36,251 nucleotides of DNA from Clostridia bacterium. Its GTDB lineage: Bacteria; Bacillota; Clostridia; Christensenellales; Pumilibacteraceae. Both the position numbers and the translations under genes were made by a program. The notes under the pieces were generated by a model. It was not told where the DNA came from and ran no database searches. It saw nothing but the letters and a program-made list of their open reading frames with translations. Shown here piece by piece: positions 16,823 through 24,414 of the stretch; within the stretch, counting starts at the first letter, position 1; each line of letters opens with the position of its first letter. Where the stretch lies: contig JAAWAB010000010.1 in NCBI GenBank assembly GCA_022791915.1, forward strand, positions 1 to 36,251, given 5' to 3'.

Positions 16823-17704
16823 ATGCAGGATATCATAAACACGCAGCGCAGAGATGAACTGGAACAAATGGAACGTGTTGCCAACACCCAAAAGCGGTTG
16901 GTGATTTTTTCGGATTACGGACTGGACGACGCGGTAGCTACGGCATATATACTTGCCAATCGCGGCGATTTTGCGCACATCGATATTTTGCCCATAGGCG
17001 GAAATGTGACGGCAACCGCGGCATTGCATAATATACGCAAACTGCTTGCCGCCGCTGTAGACGACGGTTTGGATTTGCGCGGCGTTCGGATTGTTGATTC
17101 CACCGATTATTATCAGGAATGTTGTCCGCTTGCCGACGTGCATGGGGCGGACGGCATGGGCGACTTATTTGCGCCGTGTGAAAAATCGCCCGTGCCCGAG
17201 TGTGCGTTTGAACCGTGGGCGGACGAAATCGGCGCGGGGTATCGAGTGTTGTCGCTCGGACCGTGTACCATGGTAAAGCGTGCGCTTGTCGCAACGAAGA
17301 ATATGCCGGGCGGGCGCATTGTGATTATGGGCGGATGCACACGTGAAACGCCCAACTTCGGTAAATACGAATTTAACGACGGACTCGACCATTCGGCGTT
17401 TTTATGGACGTTACGTCGCCCGCATGCCGCAGTTACGCTCGACACTTGCCGCATGCCCGCGTTCAATCTGGCAGGCACACGTAAATCGGGCGGGCGTTTG
17501 TTCGATACGCTTGTGAACCGTTCGGTGAAACTTGCCGAGGCTCGGCACGGCGACAACAGCTATATATACGATTATATCGCTGCCGTGGCATTGATACGTC
17601 CCGAGTTATTTGAAACGAACGAAGTGTTTATGCCCGAAATATTTCGTCCGATGTACGAACTGCGTTTACGTGCCGCGTATCGGGACAGAAAGGATTTACT
17701 GTAA
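16823..17704 (+). CDS. Nucleoside hydrolase-like protein
   Basis: The 293-residue protein resembles inosine-uridine-preferring nucleoside hydrolases, which cleave the N-glycosidic bond of nucleosides using a calcium ion. The N-terminal metal loop reads SDYGLDDAVA (30-39), aligning with DxDPGxDDA; the Asp residues matching D10, D14 and D15 are kept (Asp31, Asp35, Asp36) but the first Asp of the family motif is Phe29. GGNVTATAALHN and VHGADGMGD match further family motifs. It has an extra leading segment of about 24 residues. With one motif position changed, the substrate may differ from common nucleosides. GAGAGGAA precedes the ATG. Confidence 0.75.
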   Translation: MQDIINTQRRDELEQMERVANTQKRLVIFSDYGLDDAVATAYILANRGDFAHIDILPIGGNVTATAALHNIRKLLAAAVDDGLDLRGVRIVDSTDYYQECCPLADVHGADGMGDLFAPCEKSPVPECAFEPWADEIGAGYRVLSLGPCTMVKRALVATKNMPGGRIVIMGGCTRETPNFGKYEFNDGLDHSAFLWTLRRPHAAVTLDTCRMPAFNLAGTRKSGGRLFDTLVNRSVKLAEARHGDNSYIYDYIAAVALIRPELFETNEVFMPEIFRPMYELRLRAAYRDRKDLL

Positions 17705-17758
17705 AAGAATATGGCGCCTGTGCGTGATACGCATGCGTCGGAACTTTCGGAAAAGCGA

Positions 17759-18352
17759 ATGAACAGAGTCGATTACAATAAAGCAATGAAAGAAATCGCA
17801 GCCGAAGGGCGCTTGTTGTTGCATGTGTGTTGCGCGCCGTGCTCTTCTTCGGTATTGCGGCGTCTTGTCGGATACGAAATTATTCCGTATTATTATAATC
17901 CCAATATAGATACGGAAGAAGAATTTTTGTTGCGTGCCGCGCAGTTTGAAAAATTAAACGTTACGCCCGAAATCGTGTCGTATGCGCACGACGAGTTTTT
18001 GCGTGCCGTTCTCGGGCATGAAAACGATGCGGAAGGGGGCGAACGGTGCAGGGCGTGTATTGCGTTGCGGTTGGAACGCACGGCACAGAGAGCGGCGCAG
18101 GCGGGTATCGGCATGTTTTGCAGCACGCTTTCCGTCAGTCCGCACAAAGACGCCGACTTCATCAACCGAACGGGCGAAACGCTTGCAAAAAAGTACGGCG
18201 TAAAATTTCTGCCCAATGATTTCAAAAAAGAAAACGGATTTTTGCAGTCGGTACAATTGAGTAAGGAAGCGGGATTGTATCGTCAAGCGTATTGCGGTTG
18301 CGAGTTTGCCAAAAACAACGGCGGGGAGATACGGAACGATGGAACGCAGTGA
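17759..18352 (+). CDS. queH: Epoxyqueuosine reductase QueH
   Basis: QueH reduces epoxyqueuosine to queuosine in tRNA, the last step of Q synthesis, without the cobalamin that QueG uses. The 197-residue form has CCAPC (Cys24, Cys25, Cys28), a second pair RCRAC (Cys97, Cys100) and the C-terminal AYCGC (Cys179, Cys181), the metal and cluster ligands of this family. YYYNPNI is also typical. An in-frame ATG at 17711 would add 16 residues, but the shorter start matches family N-termini; neither has a strong ribosome site. The gene overlaps uvrC by 14 nt. No other queuosine genes are in the window. Confidence 0.88.
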   Translation: MNRVDYNKAMKEIAAEGRLLLHVCCAPCSSSVLRRLVGYEIIPYYYNPNIDTEEEFLLRAAQFEKLNVTPEIVSYAHDEFLRAVLGHENDAEGGERCRACIALRLERTAQRAAQAGIGMFCSTLSVSPHKDADFINRTGETLAKKYGVKFLPNDFKKENGFLQSVQLSKEAGLYRQAYCGCEFAKNNGGEIRNDGTQ

Positions 18353-20165
18353 CCTGCTGAAAGAGAGAATCCGCTCGTTGCCCGATAATCCCGGCGTATA
18401 TATCATGAAAAATGCGGCGGGAGAAATCATTTATATCGGCAAGGCGGTGGTGCTCAAAAATCGCGTGCGGCAGTATTTTAACAATTCGCCCAAACTTCCC
18501 AAAGTGCAGGCAATGGTAGACAACGTAGCCGATTTCGAATATATTATCACTCTTACCGAAAAAGATGCGCTTACGCTTGAAGCCAATCTCGTAAAAAAAC
18601 ACAAGCCCAAATATAATATTTTATTAAAAGACGACAAAGCGAGTCCGTATATCCGTATCGATACTTCGCTCGATTTTCCTACGCTGGAAGTAACGCGCAA
18701 GTTACGCAAAGACGGCGCGCGCTATTTCGGTCCGTACTTTAACGGAATAAGCGTGCGAGACGTGGTGAACATCATCAAAACGGCGTACGGTATGCGCACG
18801 TGCGGTACCAAGATGAAAGTGAACAAAGCGTCGCGCGAGTGTCTGGACTATTTTATCGGGCTTTGTAAGGCGCCGTGCACCGCACGGATAAACAAAGAGG
18901 AATATGCCGAAGTGGTGCGGCGCGTTGTTGCATTTTTAACGGGGAAAGACGACACGGCGGAGCAGTTGATTGAAGAACGCATGGCGCGGGCGGCGGCAAA
19001 CGAAGATTTCGAGCGGGCGATAACCTACCGAAACCAATTGAATGTGCTCAAAAAGCTCAACGAACGCACGGTGGCAAATTTGGGCAATATTTCCGACCTG
19101 GATTTATACGGATATGTGTCGGACGGGGCGGGGGCTGCGGTGAGCGTTTGTTTGGTACGCGGCGGCAAGATGATGGGGGTCAAGAATTTTTATATGACCG
19201 ACGCAGGGCTGGGATATGCCGACACAATTACCGGCTTTTTGGGGCAGTATTACCGCAAAGATATGTTTGTGCCGCATGAAATCTGTTTGCCCGACCAAAT
19301 CGATTCGGCGGTTGCCATGGGCGAATCGTTGTCGGCGCTTTCGGGGCATAAGGTGGAAATCGCTTTTCCGAAAATCGGAACGAAAAAATCGTTGCTTGTC
19401 TGCGCGGAACGGAATGCAACCGATTTTCTTTCCAAGTCGGCGGCGGAAAGCAAGCGCAAGTCGGACATGACGCAGGGCGCATGCGAGCGGTTGGCGCGTA
19501 TTTTGGGAATCCAATCGGCACGGCGCATGGAGTGTTACGATATCAGCAACATCAGCGGCGTGGATAAAGTATCCAGTCAGGTGGTGTTTATCAACGGAGC
19601 GGCAAGCAAAGAAGATTACCGCAAATACAAAATCAAAACGGTGGAAGGCGCCAATGACTTTGCGTCTATGGAAGAAACGCTCAAACGGCGGTTTGCGCGC
19701 GCCAAAGAAGGGGACGAGAAGTTTTCGGAGTTGCCCGACCTCATCGTGATAGACGGCGGCAAGGGGCAGCTCGGTTACGCGCACGAAGCCATGCGTTTGC
19801 TCGGCTATGATATCCCCATGGTGGGGCTTGCCAAAAGGGAAGAAGAGATTTTTACGGTGGGAAACAGCGAGCCGATATTGCTACCCAAATCGGATAATGC
19901 GCTCAAATTGTTGCAACGAATTCGCGATGAAGCGCATCGTTTTGCCATAACGTATCATCGCACGTTGCGCAAAACACGGTACGTGTCCTTGCTGGAAAAA
20001 ATTCCGTTGGTGGGTCCTACCAAAGCCAAGATACTTTTGGCGGCGTTCCCCAATTTCAACGATATTAAAGAGGCGGACGAAACGGCGCTTGCCGCCATAG
20101 AAGGAATAGATAAAGCAGCGGCGCGCAGTGTGTGCGAATACTTTCGCAACAAGCAGGAAGAATAG
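18339..20165 (+). CDS. uvrC: Excinuclease ABC subunit C
   Basis: UvrC makes both incisions in nucleotide excision repair when bound to UvrB on damaged DNA. The 608-residue protein has the N-terminal GIY-YIG nuclease (GVYIM...IIYIGKA, 19-36), a cysteine-bearing linker, the UvrB-binding UVR motif (about 205-240, ERMARAAANEDFERA), the RNase H-like endonuclease domain with ECYDISNISG and VIDGGKGQ, and tandem helix-hairpin-helix motifs at the C-terminus (LVGPTKAKILL, IEGIDKAAA). The ATG at 18339 has GGGGAGA upstream and gives the usual N-terminus; the longer open frame begins inside queH. Full length and intact. Confidence 0.97.
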   Translation: MERSDLLKERIRSLPDNPGVYIMKNAAGEIIYIGKAVVLKNRVRQYFNNSPKLPKVQAMVDNVADFEYIITLTEKDALTLEANLVKKHKPKYNILLKDDKASPYIRIDTSLDFPTLEVTRKLRKDGARYFGPYFNGISVRDVVNIIKTAYGMRTCGTKMKVNKASRECLDYFIGLCKAPCTARINKEEYAEVVRRVVAFLTGKDDTAEQLIEERMARAAANEDFERAITYRNQLNVLKKLNERTVANLGNISDLDLYGYVSDGAGAAVSVCLVRGGKMMGVKNFYMTDAGLGYADTITGFLGQYYRKDMFVPHEICLPDQIDSAVAMGESLSALSGHKVEIAFPKIGTKKSLLVCAERNATDFLSKSAAESKRKSDMTQGACERLARILGIQSARRMECYDISNISGVDKVSSQVVFINGAASKEDYRKYKIKTVEGANDFASMEETLKRRFARAKEGDEKFSELPDLIVIDGGKGQLGYAHEAMRLLGYDIPMVGLAKREEEIFTVGNSEPILLPKSDNALKLLQRIRDEAHRFAITYHRTLRKTRYVSLLEKIPLVGPTKAKILLAAFPNFNDIKEADETALAAIEGIDKAAARSVCEYFRNKQEE

Positions 20166-20168
20166 AAG

Positions 20169-20492
20169 ATGATAAATTACAATGACGGAAAAAATTTCGT
20201 GTGTCCCAAGAGTTTGCCGCTGTCGTATCGTGAATGGCGGTTGTTCGGTAACGTGTGGGAATACGGCGATTATACGGCTGTGTTGGAATGCCTTTTGCGT
20301 GACCATAAGTTAGTTACGGGTGGCGATATACTTACGATTACGGATAATAATGCATTGGAAAATACGGTGTGCGGATGGCATTATGACGGAGATTCGTTTT
20401 TGGAGTCCAATCTCGTTGCGCAAAAGTATCTTGCGTTGTTGGCAGAGTGGTCGAAAAGAGAGGAATTGTTTGTTTCGTTTGCTGTGAAATAA
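20169..20492 (+). CDS. Small hypothetical protein after uvrC
   Basis: A 107-residue product I do not recognise. It has no signal peptide or transmembrane segment and is rich in aromatic residues (several Trp and Tyr). The middle carries GGDILTITDNN and CGWHYDGDSF. The ATG lies 3 nt after the uvrC stop, with GCAGGAAGAA upstream inside uvrC, so it is translated from the uvrC message. A short acidic alpha+beta protein of this kind could be an immunity-type or regulatory protein, but nothing in the neighbourhood supports a specific role. Confidence 0.6.
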   Translation: MINYNDGKNFVCPKSLPLSYREWRLFGNVWEYGDYTAVLECLLRDHKLVTGGDILTITDNNALENTVCGWHYDGDSFLESNLVAQKYLALLAEWSKREELFVSFAVK

Positions 20493-20512
20493 AGATTTGT
20501 GCGAATATGGTG

Positions 20513-20526
20513 CATATGCGCATATG
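20513..20526. promoter_or_regulatory. Perfect 14-bp palindrome
   Basis: CATATGCGCATATG reads the same on both strands. It lies between the small gene and the HAD promoter, about 85 bp upstream of the -35 box. It could be a protein-binding site; no regulator is known for it. Confidence 0.4.
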
Positions 20527-20610
20527 TAGTATCATGGAATTTAGGGGCAGTTTGTTTGCTTTATGAGAAAGCGAGAAACATATACAATTTTTTGCGGGTA
20601 GTCGAAGGGA

Positions 20611-20639
20611 TTGACAAATATTCGTTGCGATAGTATAAT
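20611..20639 (+). promoter_or_regulatory. Consensus promoter of the HAD gene, leaderless
   Basis: TTGACA (20611-20616), 17-bp spacer, TATAAT (20634-20639): a full consensus sigma-A promoter. The expected start at 20646-20647 coincides with the ATG at 20647. Confidence 0.88.
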
Positions 20640-20646
20640 GAACGAT

Positions 20647-21459
20647 ATGCATTACGATTTGGTGATTAGCGATTTTGACGGAACGCTTTTGCGAAACGAC
20701 GATACGATTTCGCCGCGTACGCTTGCCGCAATCCGTGACTACACGGCGGCGGGCGGAATTTTCGGCGTTTCCACGGGACGGGCGTTTGCGTCTATCCGTC
20801 AGCGTTTGGGGGAGTTGGGACTACGCGGCGCATTTCCCGTAATGAGTTGTCAGGGCGCTTTTTCGCGCGACAGCCAAAGCGGGGAAGTAATTTCACGCAT
20901 TGCCATGGAAAAATCCGCCGCCGTCGAGTTTCTGCGGCGTGCCGAGTTGCTCGGGCTTGCGGCGCAGTTTTATACCGACGACGATATTTTTGCCGCCGAA
21001 TTGAGCGAACGGAACAGGTTGTATTTCGAGCGTAATCGTCTGTTGCCCCGTCTTGTGGAGAACGTGGCGGACGCCGCGCAGAGTTGCGAATCGCCCATTC
21101 TGAAAGTGTTGTGCCTTTTACTGCCTTCGGATAGGCAACGCGTTTTGCGCGCCATGGAAGGAATCGAACACGCCAAAGTGTTTGCTACGCATAGTATGCT
21201 GATTGAAGCGGTGGCGGATAAAGCAGGAAAGGGAAACGGACTTGTTTCCACATGCGAGCGTTTGGGTATATCGATTGCGCGCAGTGTGGCGCTGGGCGAC
21301 GAACTGAACGATATCGATATGATTGAAACGGCAGGGCTGGGCGTTGCAATGGGGAATGCCGTACCCGAAGTCAAAGCGATTGCCGATTATATAACCGACG
21401 ATTGCGATAACGACGGCGTGGCGAAATTGTTGGAAAGAATTTTACGTGACGAATTATAG
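20647..21459 (+). CDS. HAD-family Cof-type phosphatase
   Basis: A 270-residue Cof/HAD-IIB hydrolase acting on sugar phosphates or similar small phosphate esters. Motif I is SDFDGTLL (nucleophile Asp9, acid Asp11), motif II the T in VSTGRAF, motif III a Lys in the GKGNGL region, and motif IV GDELNDIDMI, all in order, with the type IIB cap between. ATG 20647 gives the family N-terminus; ATG 20638 overlaps the -10 box and would not be in the transcript. No Shine-Dalgarno exists because the transcript seems to begin at the ATG. hprK follows 31 nt after the stop and probably shares this promoter, making sugar-phosphate control a common theme. Confidence 0.9.
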   Translation: MHYDLVISDFDGTLLRNDDTISPRTLAAIRDYTAAGGIFGVSTGRAFASIRQRLGELGLRGAFPVMSCQGAFSRDSQSGEVISRIAMEKSAAVEFLRRAELLGLAAQFYTDDDIFAAELSERNRLYFERNRLLPRLVENVADAAQSCESPILKVLCLLLPSDRQRVLRAMEGIEHAKVFATHSMLIEAVADKAGKGNGLVSTCERLGISIARSVALGDELNDIDMIETAGLGVAMGNAVPEVKAIADYITDDCDNDGVAKLLERILRDEL

Positions 21460-21490
21460 AACGATTATACGATAACTCGGGAGAAAAAAT

Positions 21491-22486
21491 ATGGCGAAAA
21501 TCAAAAAGATGACAAAAGTGACCCACTGCGAAGTGGAAGAAAACGCTACCTATGTTAAAATCGATGCGTTCTGTCAACGGCTCGGCTTGGAAGTATTGTA
21601 TAAAGGCGACCGCGAAACGCTGTATATCAGCACGCTCAATATCAACCGCCCGGGATTGCAGTTAGCAGGTTACTACGAGCATTTCGGGCACGAACGCGTA
21701 CAGGTAATCGGCGAGCAGGAAATGGCGTATTTGCGCAGTATGTCGAGCGAAGACAGACTGCGTGCTTGCGAAAAACTGTTTGAATACGATTTTCCGTGCA
21801 TTGTAGTTTCCACCGTGCTCGAACCGTGCGAAGAATTGATGATTTGTGCCGAAAAATACAATCGCGTGGTGCTTCGCAGCAGTTTGCGTTCCACCATGCT
21901 GATGAACGAATTGAGCATATATCTCAATCAGCTGATTGCTCCCACGCAAACCGTACACGGCGTTATGCTCGATTTATACGGCGTGGGCGTGCTCATCATC
22001 GGCAATTCGGGAATCGGTAAATCGGAAACGGCACTCGAACTCATTCAGCGCGGACACCGTCTTGTAGCGGACGACGCCGTATGTATCCGCCGTGTGTCCG
22101 ACCGTCTTATCGGTGCGTCGCCCGACGTGATTCGTTATCTCATGGAACTGCGGGGTATCGGCATTATCGATGTGCGGCAGATGTATGGCGCGGGTGCTAT
22201 CAAACTGACCAAGGCAATCGATTTGGTGATAAAACTGGAAACGTGGGACGAACAGAAAGAATACGACCGTCTGGGTAACTACAAAGAGGCGCATAACATT
22301 CTCGGCGTGGAAATTCCTATGCACACCGTTCCCGTAAAGCCCGGGCGCAATCTCGCCGTAATTTTGGAGGCGGCGGCGCGCAACTACCGCTTAAAAAGTA
22401 TGGGTATCGATACGTTGGCGGAACTGGACCACCGCATGAAAAATCCCGATAAAGAGAACGATTTGGATATCTTTTTGGAAGTATAA
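21491..22486 (+). CDS. hprK: HPr kinase/phosphorylase
   Basis: HprK phosphorylates Ser46 of HPr in response to glycolytic state and removes the phosphate again, so it controls carbon catabolite repression in Firmicutes. The 331-residue protein has the N-terminal domain (about 1-140), the P-loop GNSGIGKS (171-178), the following ALELIQRGHRLVADDAV segment with the catalytic acid, and the family signature LRGIGIIDVRQMYG (220-233). Length is slightly above the usual 310. The ribosome site is CGGGAG. No lgt gene follows, unlike in many Bacilli. It ends at a strong terminator and is the last gene of the ordinary chromosome before the island. Confidence 0.96.
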   Translation: MAKIKKMTKVTHCEVEENATYVKIDAFCQRLGLEVLYKGDRETLYISTLNINRPGLQLAGYYEHFGHERVQVIGEQEMAYLRSMSSEDRLRACEKLFEYDFPCIVVSTVLEPCEELMICAEKYNRVVLRSSLRSTMLMNELSIYLNQLIAPTQTVHGVMLDLYGVGVLIIGNSGIGKSETALELIQRGHRLVADDAVCIRRVSDRLIGASPDVIRYLMELRGIGIIDVRQMYGAGAIKLTKAIDLVIKLETWDEQKEYDRLGNYKEAHNILGVEIPMHTVPVKPGRNLAVILEAAARNYRLKSMGIDTLAELDHRMKNPDKENDLDIFLEV

Positions 22487-22566
22487 AAACAGTAAAAAGA
22501 ACAAAACATTGCTTTTTTATATTCGCTATATAAATCTATGTAAATTTTTGCGTCGGCAAAAAGCAG

Positions 22567-22599
22567 AAACCGCAAACATAACTATGTTCGCGGTTTTTT
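22567..22599. terminator. Bidirectional terminator after hprK
   Basis: An 11-bp stem with one A-C mismatch (22569-22579 with 22584-22594), a 4-nt loop and T(6) after it. On the minus strand it directly follows the tRNA CCA end and is trailed by a T-rich run, so it probably once served both hprK and the tRNA gene. Confidence 0.85.
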
Positions 22600-22645
22600 G
22601 GTGCGTCCGTCGGGGCTCGAACCCGAACCGAAGGCGTCGGAGTTA
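22599..22645 (-). other. 3' end of a tRNA, probable attachment site
   Basis: On the minus strand the segment ends in CCA with discriminator A, an acceptor 3' strand CGGACGC, and a T arm with stem TCGGG/CCCGA around loop TTCGAGC. Just before it CCGA/TCGG could be a short variable arm. The 5' acceptor strand GCGTCCG is not found within the next 100 bp, so the tRNA is not complete. A 3' tRNA fragment next to foreign-looking DNA is the usual trace of integration into a tRNA gene. Which tRNA it came from I cannot tell. Confidence 0.7.
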
Positions 22646-22669
22646 GCTAAGCTATGTAAAGTACCATTT

Positions 22670-22730
22670 AAGACACAGTATATTGTGTCTTACTTTTATC
22701 TTATTTCCGTATATTGTGTATAACTTTTAT
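22670..22730. repeat. Inverted repeat and 31-bp-spaced direct repeat
   Basis: AAGACACA (22670-22677) and TGTGTCTT (22684-22691) form a perfect 8-bp inverted repeat with a 6-nt centre. The 22-bp segment at 22678-22699 recurs at 22709-22730 with two changes, 31 bp on. This lies right beside the tRNA fragment and may be part of the recombination or control region of the element. Confidence 0.6.
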
Positions 22731-22765
22731 AATTTCTACGCCGTTTTGTAATTTTTACACCATTA

Positions 22766-22822
22766 GGGTGTATATTGGGTGTAGATTTTTAGGGTGTATA
22801 TTTATGCATTAGGGTGTAGATT
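22766..22822 (+). repeat. Four copies of an 11-bp direct repeat
   Basis: GGGTGTAKATT occurs at 22766-22776, 22777-22787, 22792-22802 and 22812-22822. TACACC at 22756-22761 is an inverted half copy before the first. Such clusters resemble iterons or operator arrays. There is no cas gene and no unique spacer, so it is not CRISPR. Confidence 0.75.
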
Positions 22823-22860
22823 TTGAACAGCGGTCTATCTTGTGAAATAAAAATGCGTAA

Positions 22861-23011
22861 ATACGCAAATTTTCCGAATTTATCTTTTATCGGACTAAAA
22901 TCAAAAAATATGTGGCAATACGCAAATTTTCCGAAAAAGTCATTGACTATGCGGAGAGGTTGTGCTATACTATCATTGTGATTTTTTGCGTCGATACGCA
23001 AATTTTCCGAA
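22861..23011 (+). repeat. Three 18-bp repeats around the ATPase promoter
   Basis: ATACGCAAATTTTCCGAA is repeated without change at 22861-22878, 22918-22935 and 22994-23011. The second copy ends 7 bp before the -35 box; the third lies in the leader and runs into the ribosome site. In the third copy TTTGCGT-CGAT-ACGCAAA also forms a hairpin. The placement suggests operators for a repressor, possibly the ATPase itself. Confidence 0.85.
22943..22971 (+). promoter_or_regulatory. Sigma-A promoter of the AAA/DUF4143 gene
   Basis: TTGACT (22943-22948), 17-bp spacer, TATACT (22966-22971). The start should be near 22978, so the third 18-bp repeat is in the transcript. Confidence 0.8.
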
Positions 23012-23023
23012 AGGAGCTTTGAC

Positions 23024-24322
23024 ATGATAGAGAGAAAAAGATATCTCGATAAACTTATCCGTAAAAAAGAGAACGGCCTCGTAAAGGTAATCACCGGTGT
23101 TCGTAGATGCGGTAAATCTTATTTGCTGTTTGAATTATATCATAGCTATTTGAATTCCATAGGGGTTGATGACGAGCATATTATCGAGTTGGCTCTTGAC
23201 CTCGACGCAAACAGTACGTATCGAGATCCGTTTGAACTCGGCAAATATATCCGTAGTAAGATTGTCGATAAAGACAAAATGTACTACGTATTTTTGGATG
23301 AGATTCAGATGGTAGAAGAAGCCGTAAATCCGGACGCTCATTCGGTGGAAATTAAAATAGGCTTTGTTGATGTTGTGCTCGGACTGATGAAAATCAAGAA
23401 CGTGGACTTGTATATCACGGGTAGCAACTCCAAAATGCTCTCGACAGATATCTTAACACAGTTCCGTGGTAGGGGAGATGAAATTCGCGTCAATCCACTT
23501 TCCTTTGCAGAATTTTATTCCGCTTACAAGGGCGATAAGCATGAGGCGTGGAAGGACTACTACACTTACGGAGGCATGCCGCTTATCTTAAATCAAGCAA
23601 CTCACGCAGATAAAAGTAATTATTTGCGTACACTTATTCAAAAAATTTACTTGGATGATATTCTGGCGCACAATAAAATTAATAGTGATAGGTCTGTTTT
23701 GGAAGATTTAATGAATACGATAGCTTCTTCTGTTGGTTCGCTTACAAGTCCTTCAAATCTAGCAAAAACTTTTTTGAGTGTAAAAAACAAAAAAATAAGC
23801 GAAGAAACAATTTCCAAATATCTTGATTTTTTTGTAGACGCTTTTATTGTGTATAAGGCAAGGCGCTATGATGTGAAGGGCAGGAAATATATTGGCGCGC
23901 CACTTAAATACTATTTTTCAGATATCGGTTTGCGCAACGTTTGGCTGAACTTCCGACAAACGGAAGAAACACATATCATGGAAAATATCATCTACAACGA
24001 GCTTTTAGTTCGCGAGTTTGACGTGGACGTGGGCATTGTGGAATATAACTATCGAGGAGAAGACGGCAAGAGTAAGCGTAAGCAGCTTGAGGTGGACTTT
24101 GTCGTTAACCAAGCGGATAGACGCTATTACATTCAATCGGCGTTATATGTCGGTACTACGGAAAAGCGCCTACAAGAAACGAACTCTCTTAACCGTATTG
24201 ACGACTCTTTCAAAAAGATAGTAGTAGTCAAAGACGATATTATCCCGTGGCACGACGAAAAAGGCGTTTTGTACGTGGGAATAGAACAGTTCCTACTCGA
24301 CGAAAGCGCGATGGAATTATAG
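23024..24322 (+). CDS. AAA-14/DUF4143 family ATPase
   Basis: The 432-residue protein has an AAA_14 ATPase domain: Walker A GVRRCGKS (25-32), Walker B YYVFLDEIQ (87-95) and a sensor-like TGSNSKML. The C-terminal DUF4143 region has YYFSDIGLRN, MENIIYNELL and LEVDFVV followed by YYIQ, which recalls a nuclease-like fold. These ATPases are common and often mobile in gut bacteria; their role is not established, though some link to defence or toxin-antitoxin loci has been proposed. AAGGAG is 8 nt before the ATG and overlaps the third 18-bp repeat. It is the first gene of the island and has its own promoter, separate from the hsd operon. Confidence 0.88.
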   Translation: MIERKRYLDKLIRKKENGLVKVITGVRRCGKSYLLFELYHSYLNSIGVDDEHIIELALDLDANSTYRDPFELGKYIRSKIVDKDKMYYVFLDEIQMVEEAVNPDAHSVEIKIGFVDVVLGLMKIKNVDLYITGSNSKMLSTDILTQFRGRGDEIRVNPLSFAEFYSAYKGDKHEAWKDYYTYGGMPLILNQATHADKSNYLRTLIQKIYLDDILAHNKINSDRSVLEDLMNTIASSVGSLTSPSNLAKTFLSVKNKKISEETISKYLDFFVDAFIVYKARRYDVKGRKYIGAPLKYYFSDIGLRNVWLNFRQTEETHIMENIIYNELLVREFDVDVGIVEYNYRGEDGKSKRKQLEVDFVVNQADRRYYIQSALYVGTTEKRLQETNSLNRIDDSFKKIVVVKDDIIPWHDEKGVLYVGIEQFLLDESAMEL

Positions 24323-24340
24323 GAAGAAAAATTTAATTAG

Positions 24341-24373
24341 TGACAAGTTTTGTCAACAATGGTGTGTTATAAT
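24341..24373 (+). promoter_or_regulatory. hsd operon promoter with overlapping inverted repeat
   Basis: TGTTATAAT (24365-24373) is an extended -10 box; no good -35 lies at the right distance. In the -35 area sits TGACAA-GTT-TTGTCA (24341-24355), a 6-bp inverted repeat that could be an operator or activator site. AAAGGAG (24399-24405) is the ribosome site of hsdM. Confidence 0.6.
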
Positions 24374-24414
24374 ACTTGCGATAGGTAGCTTGCAATGCAA
24401 AGGAGAACAAGGCT

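Noticed and set aside
22599-22680. Complete tRNA gene on the minus strand
   Set aside because: The 5' acceptor strand GCGTCCG and a D arm are not found in the required distance; only the 3' part is present.
22766-23011. CRISPR array
   Set aside because: Repeats are 11 and 18 bp, spacings are irregular, and no cas gene is in the window.
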